A stretch of DNA of 64,000 nucleotides from Tolypeutes matacus (Eukaryota; Chordata; Mammalia; Cingulata; Chlamyphoridae): positions 62,171,374 through 62,235,373 of the forward strand of contig JAKSZT010053887.1 in assembly GCA_026826555.1 (NCBI GenBank). Direction: 5' to 3'. Under the pieces are notes generated by a model. That model saw nothing but the letters and a program-made list of their open reading frames with translations, was not told the DNA's origin and did not search any database. A program made the position numbers and the translations under genes. Shown one piece after another: positions 23,911 to 35,485 of this stretch; position 1 is the stretch's first letter; each line of letters begins with the position of its first letter.

Positions 23911-24463
23911 TATTTCCCAAATGATAGTTACATATGAAATCCATTCTTTCTATCCTTTTTTCCCTCTATTTCTTTTTTCATCCAGTCTATAGGAAGGTAA
24001 CTTTCTAAGGGCTATTGCCTTTAATTCAAATCCTCCATGCAGTTTATATCTATAAATAGTTCCCACCAAGTAACTTCAGAATATAGTGTAGTGGGGTGTT
24101 GCAAGTTTGTAGATGATACAGTCTTCCTGGTTTATCAGCTCTTATCCATGAAGGTTAAAGGCATTGAGAAATCTATAACACAACTAATAAAAATCTGACT
24201 AATAAGTCAAACTGATTTGCTTTCACGGACTATACTTTTCTTAAGTTATCAGCTGCACAAATTAGTCACGATTAATAATTATAATAACCCATTATATATT
24301 GTTTCACAAAATTAACATTTGCATCACATTTTCAAATTAAGGATTTCATGTGAACTTCAACATCCAAGGTAAATAGAGTAAGCCTTATTATTACTATGAT
24401 AGATGCAATTTTCTGAATTAGGATATCCATCACTGAGAAACTTCTATCCAAGAAGATTATTAA
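23911..24463. other. unique sequence, nothing recognised
   Basis: No repeat or exon recognised. Confidence 0.45.
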
Positions 24464-25020
24464 GAAATTGTAGCCCTTGGGCAGTTTGATGTAATTATGA
24501 AGTCCAAAAAGAGATAATGGATTATGCTTGTAAACTGAACTGTTAATCTGGGCATGATTAAGTTATGATTAGGGTGTTGACTGGGCCACGTCAGTAGGGC
24601 ATTCAGCCCCACCCCTTGGTGGGTGGGGGAATCGAATATAAAAGGCAAGGCAAAGGACAGAGGGAGCAGTTTTGAGAAGCAGTTTTGATGTTGGAGTTTT
24701 GATGTTGGAGAGAAGGCCCCAGGAGAAGAGAAGCAAGCTGTTCACCCGATAGTCTACAGCTGACCTTGTGGTGGAAACAGAGGAGCTAAGCCCAGAGAGA
24801 AACAAAGCCCCGGGAAGAGAGGAACCCAAGAAGTCTGAACCCTGGCAAATGTCGGCAGCTGTCTTGCTCCAACACATGGCAATGGACTTTGGTGAGGGAA
24901 GAAACCTAGGCTTTATGGCCTGGTAACTGTGGACTTCTACCCCAAATAAATACCCTTTATAAAGACCAACCCATTCTGGTATTTCGCATTAGCACCCATT
25001 TGGCTGACTAAAATAGAAAT
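24464..25020 (+). mobile_element. solo LTR, MaLR-like lineage 'B', perfect target duplication
   Basis: The LTR is 24469-25015 (547 bp), starting TGTAGCCCTTGGGCAG and ending 'ggctgactaaaata'. GAAAT is repeated exactly at 24464-24468 and 25016-25020. A TATA-like 'cgaatataaaaggc' near 24633 is followed about 300 bp later by the poly(A) signal region 'aaataaatacccttt' near 24944. That is a complete U3-R-U5 layout, with U3 about 165 bp. The internal 'gttttgatgttggag' repeats twice in tandem (about 24679-24710). It matches the minus-strand copies at 991 and 29311. Confidence 0.87.
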
Positions 25021-25984
25021 CATATGAGTCTCTATTACCAAAGTAAAATGATATATCCTAAATCTATATGCTAGTTGGAGTCTCAAGCCTTCTTTCATTC
25101 ATGCTTCATTATGGGACAATGGTAGGAAGAGATGTCACATCAGTGCTAATAGTACTTGTTTACACATAACATTGATCTATAATCCAATATGAAAAGGAGA
25201 TAAATTTTTTAATGTAGCTATTTCATTTATTTATGAAATGCAGGCCTCCTCCATGACCTAGAAAATTTCCTGGTCCAAGATATATGACAAATACTGATAA
25301 TCATGGTTTACAAAGCCAAAATATTTGAGCCTTGCATTTTAGAAATAAGGCAACTGAGGCTCTGACAAATTATAGTACTCCTGAATGTAACAAATGTTTA
25401 TTGAATGTCATCTCTATGCTGGGTCCAGGGTATCCAAAGATCAAACCCATTATTTTTTAAAAGACAAGACTTCATTCCCGTGCTAAGTAACCTTACTGGC
25501 TAATAGTGGGGATGCAATTCAATAACCTGCTATAAATGAACTAAAGGCAAAACTGAAATTCATGCTCATTAAAACCCAAGCTTTCTTACTCCAAAGCAGC
25601 TTCCCTCTTCTTTACTCTGAGCTGCCTATTTATTGCCTCATTTAAGAAATTTATTGTTTCTCCCTCTATCTAAACCACCATATATTTTAATATGGTTGGA
25701 AGTCATTACTTAAATGATGCAACATATATCTACCCAATCATTGAACAGTCAGTTTTTGCCATTATGATAGGTGATGTGTTTATGATCCCATTAAACATTC
25801 TCTTGTTCTTCTTTCATTTAATTTTTGACTATAAAAAAGCTCACTATGTGAAAACATTTCCTGTGCCTCAGAATATTGATTTGAAGGATAAAGTTTTCCA
25901 ATACATTCATTGATGTAATGTAACATGTAAATGTTACTTAACCCAAAAGGAATATCCATAAATCCTCTGAAGCTTTGTTTTCCA
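25021..25984. other. mostly unique; possible short L2/MIR traces
   Basis: A patch near 25340-25440 ('aaataaggcaactgaggctc', 'aaatgtttattgaatgtcat') resembles MIR/L2 ends. The rest is not recognised. Confidence 0.4.
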
Positions 25985-26770
25985 GCATAGTATTAGAGCA
26001 GGCTCTGAAATCAGAGTGGGTTCAAATTCTGACTCTACCACTTATTATAAGCTGTGTGACTATTCCTGTTAGTGCTCCTGTGTAACAAAAACTCCAATAT
26101 TTGGTGGCTTAAAACAACAACAATCATTTCATTATCTCACAGTTTCTGTGGGTCAAGAATTTGGGATAGGCTTTCATGGGCAATACTGACCCCAGATCTC
26201 TCATGCAATTGTAGTCAGACAGTGGCTGAAGCTCGAAGACAGGAGGAAGGTGGTGCTACAGCTGCTGAGGGCTGGCCAGGCACCTCTCTTTCTCTCCTTG
26301 TAATAACCACCTTCCTAGGTGGTTTCCCATTTGGAGCTGATTTGGGCATCCTCAGGGCATGATGGTCTCAGGGCAGTTATATTGGCAGCATGGCACCTCG
26401 GGTCTCCAGCTCAAGTGCTCTAGCTATCAAGGTGGATGCTGCATCATCTTTTGTTGACATAGTCTTGCAAATCACTGTGCCACATTTGCCATATCCTATT
26501 GGTTTCAAGTGAGGCACAAATCCATCCAGATTCAAGCAGAGAGGAATTAGACCTCACTTCTTAAGGCCACAGTGCCAAAGTTCTAGAGGAACTTTGTTAA
26601 AGGCATCTTTGGAAATAAAATCTGTCTCTGAGACCTTGGTCGAATTACTTAACTCTCTGTGCCTCATCTGTAAAAAGGGTGGTTTTCTTGATATTTAATG
26701 GAAGTAATACTGGTTAAATGTTTAGAATAGTGTCTGGCACCCAGAATGTTACCCCATAAATTTTAGCCTT
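25985..26770 (+). mobile_element. MIR split by an LTR insertion
   Basis: The MIR head is 25985-26065 ('gctctgaaatcagagtgggt', 'gactctaccacttattataa', 'gctgtgtgac'). Its continuation is 26618-26770 ('ttacttaactctctgtgcct', 'catctgtaaaaagggtgg', 'gtgtctggcaccca'). The two parts are consecutive pieces of one MIR, so the middle was inserted later. Confidence 0.85.
26067..26617 (-). mobile_element. MLT1-like LTR inserted in the MIR
   Basis: Plus-strand 'tgttagtgctcctgtgtaac', 'ggcttaaaacaacaacaatc' and 'attatctcacagtttctgtg' are the reverse complement of the 3' end of MLT1-type MaLR LTRs. About 550 bp. I could not fix a target duplication, so the right edge is approximate (26605-26617). Confidence 0.65.
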
Positions 26771-26774
26771 AATA

Positions 26775-26960
26775 TCTTCAAGTGTCAGCACAAATATTAT
26801 TTCCTCTGTGAAGCCTTCCCCACGATTCTCACTGATTTTTCACTTTCTTCATTTACTATGGCTTTAAGTTGCTTATTTTCTAATACTTTTTTCAATTTTA
26901 TTGTAATTTTAGGTTCATAAGTCTAGATCCTCCAGTGTAATGTGAACTTCTCAGGAGCAC
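26775..26960 (+). mobile_element. L2 fragment
   Basis: 'cttcaagtgtcagcacaaat' and 'tcctctgtgaagccttcccc' are typical of L2 3' sequence on the plus strand. Confidence 0.6.
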
Positions 26961-27469
26961 AAACCAAAAGAGTTGTTCAATAATACAGGTTTATTAGAGG
27001 AATGACTCCGAAGTCCAGGCAGAAACAGCCACAATGGAAATGCAAATTAAGGAAAATGGTGAGAAAAAGCTAAGGTAATGCAAAATAAAGAAGGTGGGAT
27101 ATACATGGATAAAAATGTCTGATTTCCAGTTAACTGTATTATTCTATCAAAACTTTAAAGGTTACAATAGCCTTAATAAGAGGTTGCAGGGATTTACATA
27201 TGAGACAATGGAGCCAGGAGTGAGAGTTCTGGACTTTACACCTAGAAAGTTGATTAAATTTGTTGTAATATACTAGCTCACATTTTAACTAGATTTCCAA
27301 CATATCATTGTAACTTATTATTTGAAATGTCCATAATTTAAAAATATTTACTGAAAGAAAACTGTATTTGAGAGTGAACATAACTTTTGAATGTGTATAT
27401 GATATGAATTCATGACATTCTAGGTCTTTTAGAAAAGTAATCAATTTTAATCTAATGCAAGAAAAATCT

Positions 27470-28776
27470 GTCTCTTTTGGTATCACATAGAAATCTACAA
27501 AATCTTTAGCAAAAAGAAAGCCCAAGCAACGAAAGAAAAAATAGATAAATGGGACTCCATCAAAACTCAAAATCTCTTATGCATTAAATGACTTCATCAT
27601 GAAAGTAAAGATGGGAGAAAATATTTGGAAACCACATTTCTGATGACAGTTTAATATCCTAAATGTATAAAGAAATCCTTTAACTCAACAACAAAAAGAC
27701 AAACAAACCAATAAAAAAGTGGGCCAAAGTCTTAAATAAATATTTCTCCAAAGAAGATACACAAATGGCCAAAAAGGACATGAAAAGATACTCAACATCA
27801 TAAGCCATCAGGGAAATGCAAATCAATATCACAGAGAGATACCATTTCACACCCATTAGAATGGCTACTATTAAAAAACATGGAAAAAAACAAGTGTTGG
27901 AGAGGATGTGGAGAAATAGTAATACTAATTCATTTTTGGTGGGAATGTTAAATGGTGCCCCTTCTGTGGAATACAGTTTGGCAGTTCCTTAGAAAGTTAA
28001 GTATAGAATTGCTCACTTCTGGGTACATACCCAAAAGAATTGAATGCAGGGACTGAAACAGTTATTTGCACACCAATATACATAGTAGCATTGTTCACAA
28101 CTGCCAAATGATAGAAAGAAGAAACCCAAGTGTTCATCAACCAATGAACGGACAAACAAAATATGGTATATACACAAACTGGAACATTATTCAGCTGTAA
28201 AAATGAATGAAGTTCTGGTACATGCAGCAATATGGATGGACTTGAGTGAAATAATCCAGAAACAAATGGACAGATATTATATGATCTCACTGATATGAAA
28301 TAATTAAAATAAGAAATTTCATAGACTCAGAAACTAGAATTCAGGTTCCCAGGATCCAGGATTGGGACAAGGGATGTGGACTTGATGCTTAATTGGTACA
28401 GAATTTCTGTTTGGGGTGATGGAAAACTTTTGGGAATGAATGGTGGTGTTGGTAGCACATTGTGAATGTAATTAACAACACTCAATTGTGCATTTGAATG
28501 CAGCTAAAAAGGGAAATTTTAGGTTATATGTTACTAGACTAAAATAAAAAAACAACAACATAGGACTGCACAATACAAACAGTCAACCCTAACGTAAACT
28601 ATGGACTATAGTTAATAGTATAATTATAATATTCTTTCATCAATTATAACAAAGTTACCATGCTAATGCAAAGTTTTGATAATAGAGGGATATAAGGGAA
28701 ATTTGTATTTTTCTGCATAATTTTTCAGTAAATGTATAACTTATCTAATACAAAAAGTATATTAAAACAAATAAAG
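27470..28776 (+). mobile_element. L1 3' end, plus strand
   Basis: The ORF2 end and 3' UTR of an ancient L1 appear in order: 'gggactccatcaaaactcaa', 'caaagaagatacacaaatgg', 'gaaatgcaaatcaatatc', 'gagaggatgtggagaaat', 'ctgggtacatacccaaaaga', 'gtatatacacaaactggaac', then UTR blocks to 'aaaagtatattaaaacaaat'. Reading frames are broken. Confidence 0.88.
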
Positions 28777-29310
28777 ACTGCCAGCTCTTTTTACCAACAT
28801 GAATATGCCTGTATCATAGAAGAGTACTGCAAAATCATAAGCAGGACTTGGCCTACTGCACCAAGAGAAATCACTTCAATTAAATAAAAAATAAATTCAG
28901 AATATATTAAAATTTCAAAAACACCCCACCCCCTATCCTCAAGCCCAGAGATGTTTAAAAATGAATTTTGCAGTTGAACTCTAGGAATGTCAAATCTCAG
29001 AAACAACAGATGAAGAAACTCTAATTAGCTGTGATGAACGTTGATTATAGAGCACGGATATAACAATGATTACAAAAGGAAAAAAAAAGATGATTCATCG
29101 GTCCCACATATCAAGTGTGGTTGTGTAATTAGAGAAATTTAATCCCAGCAGGCAAATGTGATATATTTGTTTTTGCACCATTTTGTGGATTCACAGGCAG
29201 AACTGTCCTCAGAAAATACAAAAGGAATAAAAGCATTCCTATTTTATATGCTTTATCTCAAAACCATTTAATTCATGAAGGTCTTTTTTCTTTGGTCTTT
29301 TTCTACTTTG
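28777..29310. other. unique sequence, nothing recognised
   Basis: No repeat or exon recognised. Confidence 0.4.
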
Positions 29311-29922
29311 TATTAGTCAGCCAAAGGGGTGCTGATGCAAAGTACCAGAAATCTGTTGGCTTTTATAAAGGGTATTTATTTGGGGTAAAAGCTTACAGTT
29401 ACAAGGCCCTAAAGAGTCCAACTCAAGGTACCATAAGAGGTACTTTTTCACCAAAGATGGTTGCCAATCTCTGAGAGGGTTGGGCCTTCCTCTCTCTCAG
29501 CTACAGGCTGGCACAGGGCTCATCTCTCAGGGTTTCCTCTTCCTCTTGAAGCTCTGTGGGCCCAGCTTCTTCCCAATCTCAGCTATAGGCTATCTGGCAA
29601 ATGGTTCATCTGTCTTCCCGGGGCTGCAGGATCAAAGTTCTCTCCTCCACCGTGTCTGTGGAGCTCTCTCTCTTCCTGTGTATCTTCTTCTGTGTCTTCT
29701 TGAGTGAGTGCCCATTTATATCAGCCCACCAAGGAGGTGGAGACCTCACCTGAGTTATACCCTACTGACATGGTTGAATCAAAGCCCTAATCTTAATTTA
29801 ATCAAAGACATCTCAGTTGAATCTAATACAATCAAAGGGTATCACGGCCAGTGGAACAGAGAAGTTTACAAACATAATCTTTCTTTTTTTGAATTCATAA
29901 ATAATATCAAACTGCTCCATAC
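29311..29922 (-). mobile_element. solo LTR, MaLR-like lineage 'B'
   Basis: Plus-strand 'tattagtcagccaaaggggt...tttataaagggtatttatt' is the reverse complement of the lineage B LTR end. It closely parallels 991-1685 from end to end ('cttttataaagggtatttat', 'aaaagcttacagt', 'aactcaaggtaccataag'). It ends at 'aactgctcca'. Length about 610 bp; the target duplication was not found. Confidence 0.7.
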
Positions 29923-30600
29923 CTCTTCCCCATTCCCCACAGAAAACCCATTTTTATCTTCAGCAAAACTCAGTCCTATTACCTTATTAGGATGTTCTTT
30001 ATCAGAACATCTGTAGCACATTAGGTTTAACAGAAGACACACATATTTATAGGGGAAAATGCACCGTTTTTATCTGAAATTTTGATTATAAAAATGTGGT
30101 CCTTCATTTGAATTTCCAAAAGGGAAAAGAATGTAATAGTTGCACCTAAAGATGAACCAATGAACAACACTAGTGCTCTCCAGTTCTGTGACATGAGGCA
30201 GAGCTTTGGAGGTTCATGAATAAATTCCCAAATCTAAGAAGTCACTTGGTCAGCTGAACTCCCAGAGATTCAGTAACCTGTTAAGAGGTCACGGGTTTAG
30301 CCTGAACAAGATGCTGGCTTACAGCTTGCTGTCTTTTGATTCTCTGATTAAGTGATGGATGAGAAGAAGGGGCCATCCAGGCATTACACAATAACAACAA
30401 CAACCAAAAGCTCACAGTAACCTTAGCTAGTCCACCTTATTACCTGCAAGAGATTTCTGCTTTGCACTGGTTATTCATAAAGCTTTTTCCCACAAGCAAA
30501 TCTTCGAGTGTGTGCATGTGCTACTGTTGTTCTATAATTATGTGTTTGTGCTGGAATTAGGAACAAACTTGAAAAAGCTATTTTTGAAATACCTCTGTAT
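29923..30600. other. unique sequence
   Basis: Nothing recognised. Confidence 0.4.
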
Positions 30601-30821
30601 AAAATAACAGAGTTGGGAAGCGGCTGTGGCTCAATCAGTAGGGCTCCCGTTTACCATATGGGAGGCCCCGGGTTCGGTTCCCGGGGCCTCCTGGTGAAGG
30701 CAAGCCCGCCCGCACGGCGTGGTTAGCTGACCCAGCGAGCACAAGCAGCAAGGGGGGGATAAATGAATAAATAAATAAATAAAATCTTTTAAAAAAAATA
30801 AATAAATAAAATAACAGAGTT
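30601..30821 (+). mobile_element. young tRNA-derived DAS-like SINE with 14-bp target duplication
   Basis: The SINE is 30615-30807: 'gggaagcggctgtggctcaa' (A box region), 'CCCCGGGTTCGGTTCCCGGGG' palindrome-like B box arm, a 'gtggttagctgacccagcga' body and an '(ATAA)n' tail. AAAATAACAGAGTT flanks it at 30601-30614 and 30808-30821. It differs from the copy at 55667 at only a handful of positions, so this subfamily was recently active. Confidence 0.95.
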
Positions 30822-32691
30822 ATCATTGGTGAATTTGGATTAAGCTATATAATTCATCGTTATGACAGAATATTTGTTTGCCTTGGAAACTCCACTTAAG
30901 TATAACAAACCAGAGAAATAACATGAATTGTCAGAAGCTTATACACACACATAATGTACATCTTATACATTAAGACTTTGTGTAGCTTATTTAAAATCTA
31001 TATATAATTTTTCTACACTCAAATGGAAACAATGCAAATATATTCTTCCATATGATAATCTTGCTTAAGATATTTAGGATTCAATCATCCCATAACTTAA
31101 ATGGGAGAAAAGTTTATCTTTAATGCAAAAGGAATTTTAGAACAAGCATATTGTAAAATAGGAAGAAAACCCTATTTTCATGAACATGTACTAAAGAATC
31201 TCAGTCAAAACAGATTTCCCAATTCCTTTGAGTGGGTACATTGATAAAAATAAAGTAGTGTGATTCAGGTGCCCCTGCCTCCCTTAACATACACATACAT
31301 AAACCACATCTGCTTGATTAAAACTTCTGTAACTGGGAGTTCAAATGCCTATTGGGACAAGGCAGACAACACGCATTTGTGAGGCGGGCCTTGGCTATAA
31401 ACAACCTATACTAAAATGTGTGAGTGGTGGGCTAAGGAAAGATTACTGACATCAAGTAAAGCAGGCCTAATATTTTCAGATCTTATGCTACATTAAGAAA
31501 AGCTATAAACTTAGATTTTCACATGAAATTTCTCAATCTTTAAATATTGGTTCAATTTATAATGGGCCAAACAAAGCATTCTTTGGGCTGATTTGGCCCA
31601 TAGGCTGGTTGCCAGGTGGCAAACTATTCTGTCCTAGGATTCTTTCCGGGTTATCGAGGGGCAGGTGAGCCTCAGTGAAATGCTGTGGCCAGAGGAGGGC
31701 AGCAGAGGGTGGCAGAGCTGAACCAGGCAGATTAGAATCTCATCCCCAACAGACTCATGGGAAAATTAGCTCCAGGGCATGGGGGAACTTCAAACTAAAT
31801 TAAGGCAAATCAATAACTTGGAGATCAGTGGATGGCCAAAAGACAGAGAGAGTTGGGGGTGAATGGAGAGTTATTTAGAGGGAGGTACCAGGGAAACCAG
31901 TGGTTACAGAGGATATTTGTCAGGCTAAGGGGGCATTCCCAAAATTGGTTCACCAAAGAGAAAGATGGAAGACTCCATGATCCCCTTAAGAATAGGCATC
32001 AAGCTTTATCCCCAACGTTTATGTGCTCAGTGAACCAACCTAATTTCAAATACTATTCATGGAGTGAGGAAAAATAACACTAAGGAATAGCAACAAGAAT
32101 GAAAGAGCTCTTACAAATCCTTAAGCCAAAGTGAATTTCAAGACACCTGTTTTGACTTCTTAATATCATATGTGCCAGGTTGGGGTCCCAGAAAAGGGTC
32201 CTGTTGAAACACATGCCTCTGTGGAAAATGTAGCTGTCACAGCAAATGCATATTTTTGTTAGCTGATAAATTAATACTGGGGCAAATAAGGTTTATAATT
32301 TAAGAGTTGACGTACGTTACCATGCAGCAACATGGCATAGAAATGTCTAAAAGAATCTTCCCTAATACAGGTATCCCCCTGTATGTTTAAATATGAGGCT
32401 GAAAATTAAAACCCTCAGTTTTATCTTAATGTCTTTCAGTGCCTTCACCTTTCCTGTAGGAATCTGGCATACATAAAAAAGAAATGGGCCAAACCTACTA
32501 GATCACCTTTAGAAGCAATCCATTAAATGTGCAGAACATCCTTTCTATAACTTTAGAGCTTTTCTTGAACCCAGAGTGTCACAGCCTTGACGATCTGAGA
32601 GGACTGCTTGGTGAAGGAAGAATGCTCAAAAGCAGGTTGAGCATGCGGTCAGCAGGAGATGGACTGGACATAGTTACTTTATTCAACTTAG
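30822..32691. other. unique sequence, possible relic near 31540-31625
   Basis: Mostly unrecognised. 'gatttggcccataggctggt' near 31590 resembles the end of hAT-Charlie type repeats, but the piece is too short to call. Confidence 0.35.
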
Positions 32692-32732
32692 ATGACAAGC
32701 AAGGGCAAAAATAACACCATGGTATCTGCAAG
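32692..32732 (+). CDS. weak candidate short exon, plus strand
   Basis: A 41-bp block runs from 'tttattcaacttag|ATG' to 'GCAAG|GTAAGAG'. It is open (MTSKGKNNTMVSA). Acceptor and donor are both fair, but a block this short arises by chance and nothing upstream or downstream supports it. It could be a non-coding exon. Confidence 0.12.
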
Positions 32733-35225
32733 GTAAGAGAAAATGAGACACTGTTTTCTAAAAGAATTTGCTATTTAGAGAGTGTAGGAGAAGCAGACGC
32801 CTGCATTGGAAAGCAAGGTCAGGTTAATAAAAGCAGCAAATAGAAATTGTCACTCTGCCTAAAAAATAGCACCTAGATTTCAAACCAAATTAAGAGTAAA
32901 TTCCAGTGCTCCCTTGCACATGGGGAAGAATGAATCAGATTTTCTCATGGCCCTTCCCTGCTCGCTTGTGTCTCTTCCACAGTTTCAGTTTAATATGGTT
33001 TTAAGAGTAAATGATATTCAAAGCATTGTTTGCATAAAGGACTTATGCTTGCCTTACCATAATCCTGGCAGGCTACTATCATTTAGATATTCCAAAGGGG
33101 AAAATGAACCTCTGGGAAGTTATGTATTCACAGAGCCAGTAAGCAGAAAAGTCAGGATTAAAACTCAATAGGTCTTCAGACACTTAGTGTAATGACATTT
33201 TAAATGCACTCACCCCCCCCCTTTTTTTTTTTGATATGTATATATTTTGGCAATGATTGCCCAAATGTTTGTTATGTTCTTTATCTCTGTCAGCATCCAT
33301 CAGATTTCTCGGATCCTGCTGTCCTTGGGTAATTGTGCCCCCATTCAGTCTGTGGCACCTAATGCAGTATCATTCAGTGATCCTGTCAGTGCAGGGCAAG
33401 AATACGATGACCTGTTAAGAGATTTGCGGGCTTGCTCGTGCCTGAAAGTACAGGGGGAGAGGCAGAGCAAAATAGAAACAAATAGGAAAAAAAAGTGACA
33501 AAAATAATTCTCAAAAAAATGAGGAAAAGAAAATGTTATAAACATATAACCACAACAATAGAAGTCAGGGGAAGCAAGAGCTTGGAAATTGGTGATGAAA
33601 ATGAGAAAATTTAAAAGCTGGAATGTTCAAACTGAATGAAACCAATGAGTTTCAAAGAAAGGGAGAACAACATGCCTTTGATAAGAATTAATTTCCATTT
33701 ACCATATTCATATGTCTTTAAAGGTGCATCAGGGAGAATAAGCAATTTGGTAAATGTATCTTTTGTGTTTAAACATCAATTTTGATTTGTAATAGATTCT
33801 TGTCTTTCAGATATTACATTTTCCATGACAAGAAAAGATTGAGAAAGTAAACCCTCTGAACTTTTATGAGCTAAATCCTATTTTAACTTTTAAAATAGAG
33901 AAAAATTTCAGTAAGAGTTAAAGTCCAGGATAAAATGAGAAAATACATACTGTGCTTTGTTCAAATTCTTTAAGGACCAGGGTCTCTCAAAAACATAACC
34001 AACTAGGACCTGACATATCATAAATCCAAATTTAAATAATCTTTGATAAAAAGGAATAAAAGAACAAGAGCGACGTGGCCTAAAACAAACCCGTATACAC
34101 ACACACACCCACACACACACAGCCTAAGTGTGGCATGCTAAAGAGTGGTGAGGAGACTTGTTTTTCTAAAGCTCAGGAAGTGAGAAGTGTCTCTCACCTT
34201 TCACCTGCAGCCTCATCTCCCAAATGACAGAGCTGCTATTGATCACAATCCTCCTGCTGTCTGGTGCCTGAAAGCTAAAATCCAAGTAATTACTGCTGGT
34301 AGTTGCAGTGTTCTGTTTGGGCTAACTAAGGAAGCTATGAGATCATTATCTTATTATCTGACAACTTACAGTTCTTTAAACTGCTGGTCAACCTGTAAGT
34401 CTTTGAAATTAAGCATCTGAAACATTTAAAGTGCAGAGAAACTCTTGCTATAAAATTCAACTACTGTTATGTAGGCAAATTAGTCCACCTCTGCATATAG
34501 ACTGCACGTGTCCTTCCCTTCAATCTCCTTCCCCAACCAGTCACTGATACTGTGAATTCCCTTCCTGCTGGGGACAGCTATGGGTATAAAATGTGACTCA
34601 TGACAATATTAAGGAACTTTCTGTTTTCCCTCTCTCTTTTCTTCCAGTTTCTTTATGCAAACCAAGAATTGACTCAGTCCTGCCTTTAGATCTCCCCCAC
34701 TTCATCTCTCTTTTGGCCCTTGTGAAATATCCGTTGCTTGGGATATTGAACTCATTCACAAATTCAACATCAGGTAGTAGAATTATTTGCTTAATCCCAT
34801 AGAATAAAATATGCCTGCCTATTCAATAGTGAAATGCCCAGGCTTTTCAGCATGAGGATTACTTGGTTGGGGGACTGGATTTTTATGATCTCTAATCTCC
34901 GCAATTTGAACCCCTCCCCAAAGCCACTAATTTTAATTATTGAATATGCTCACCTTCCCTGCTTATTTTCCTTATAACATACTGTACTGCTCAAATTAGA
35001 AATAATACTTCTTCTGTCTTCTCTTTATTTCATTTTTCACCTTTTGTCTCACACCCCATGTCTCATGCCCTATACCTATTACATTTCTTTACATCTCCAG
35101 AAACTTCCTCTTCAAATTCCCTTCATAGGGATGGAAATAGTTGTTTTCATCACTGCTGAAAAATACATTCTCAAAGTCACGAAGAATCCCCTTATTGTGA
35201 GTCCCATGGCTTTTTCTCCATTGTA
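32733..35225. other. unique sequence with a (CA)n run
   Basis: No repeat family recognised apart from an (AC)n tract at 34096-34122. A C/T-rich run lies at 33211-33231. An 83-codon opening at 33247-33498 has no convincing splice sites. Confidence 0.4.
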
Positions 35226-35229
35226 ATTC

Positions 35230-35485
35230 ACATTAAGCCATACCAGATAAGAAAGGAATCTTCTGAGTTGATGGCAGATTCTCCACGTGATACAAACACT
35301 ATCTCTTTGTCTTCTTCTTTTCAATCTGTTAATGCCCATTTTAGTCTTGGTGTCCAGGCTAATTGTCCTTAACAGGTATTTGCATCTCATCACTCTTTTG
35401 CTGTTTCAGTCAATAGCTCACTATTACTGCTTCAAATCTAAAGCCCTTTGCTTGCCTCACAAGGTCCTCCATCAGTTCGTGCACA
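35230..35485 (+). mobile_element. L2 fragment
   Basis: 'ctaaagccctttgcttgcct' and 'cacaaggtcctccatcagtt' correspond to the L2 stretch with 'caaactccttt...ggccctccatgatctggc'. Confidence 0.55.

Noticed and set aside
30615..30720. Functional tRNA gene
   Set aside because: A and B boxes are present, but the rest is SINE body with tail and target duplications, and no full cloverleaf with anticodon arm is evident.
33247..33498. 83-codon ORF with internal splice-like sites
   Set aside because: Signals inconsistent and no recognisable protein feature.
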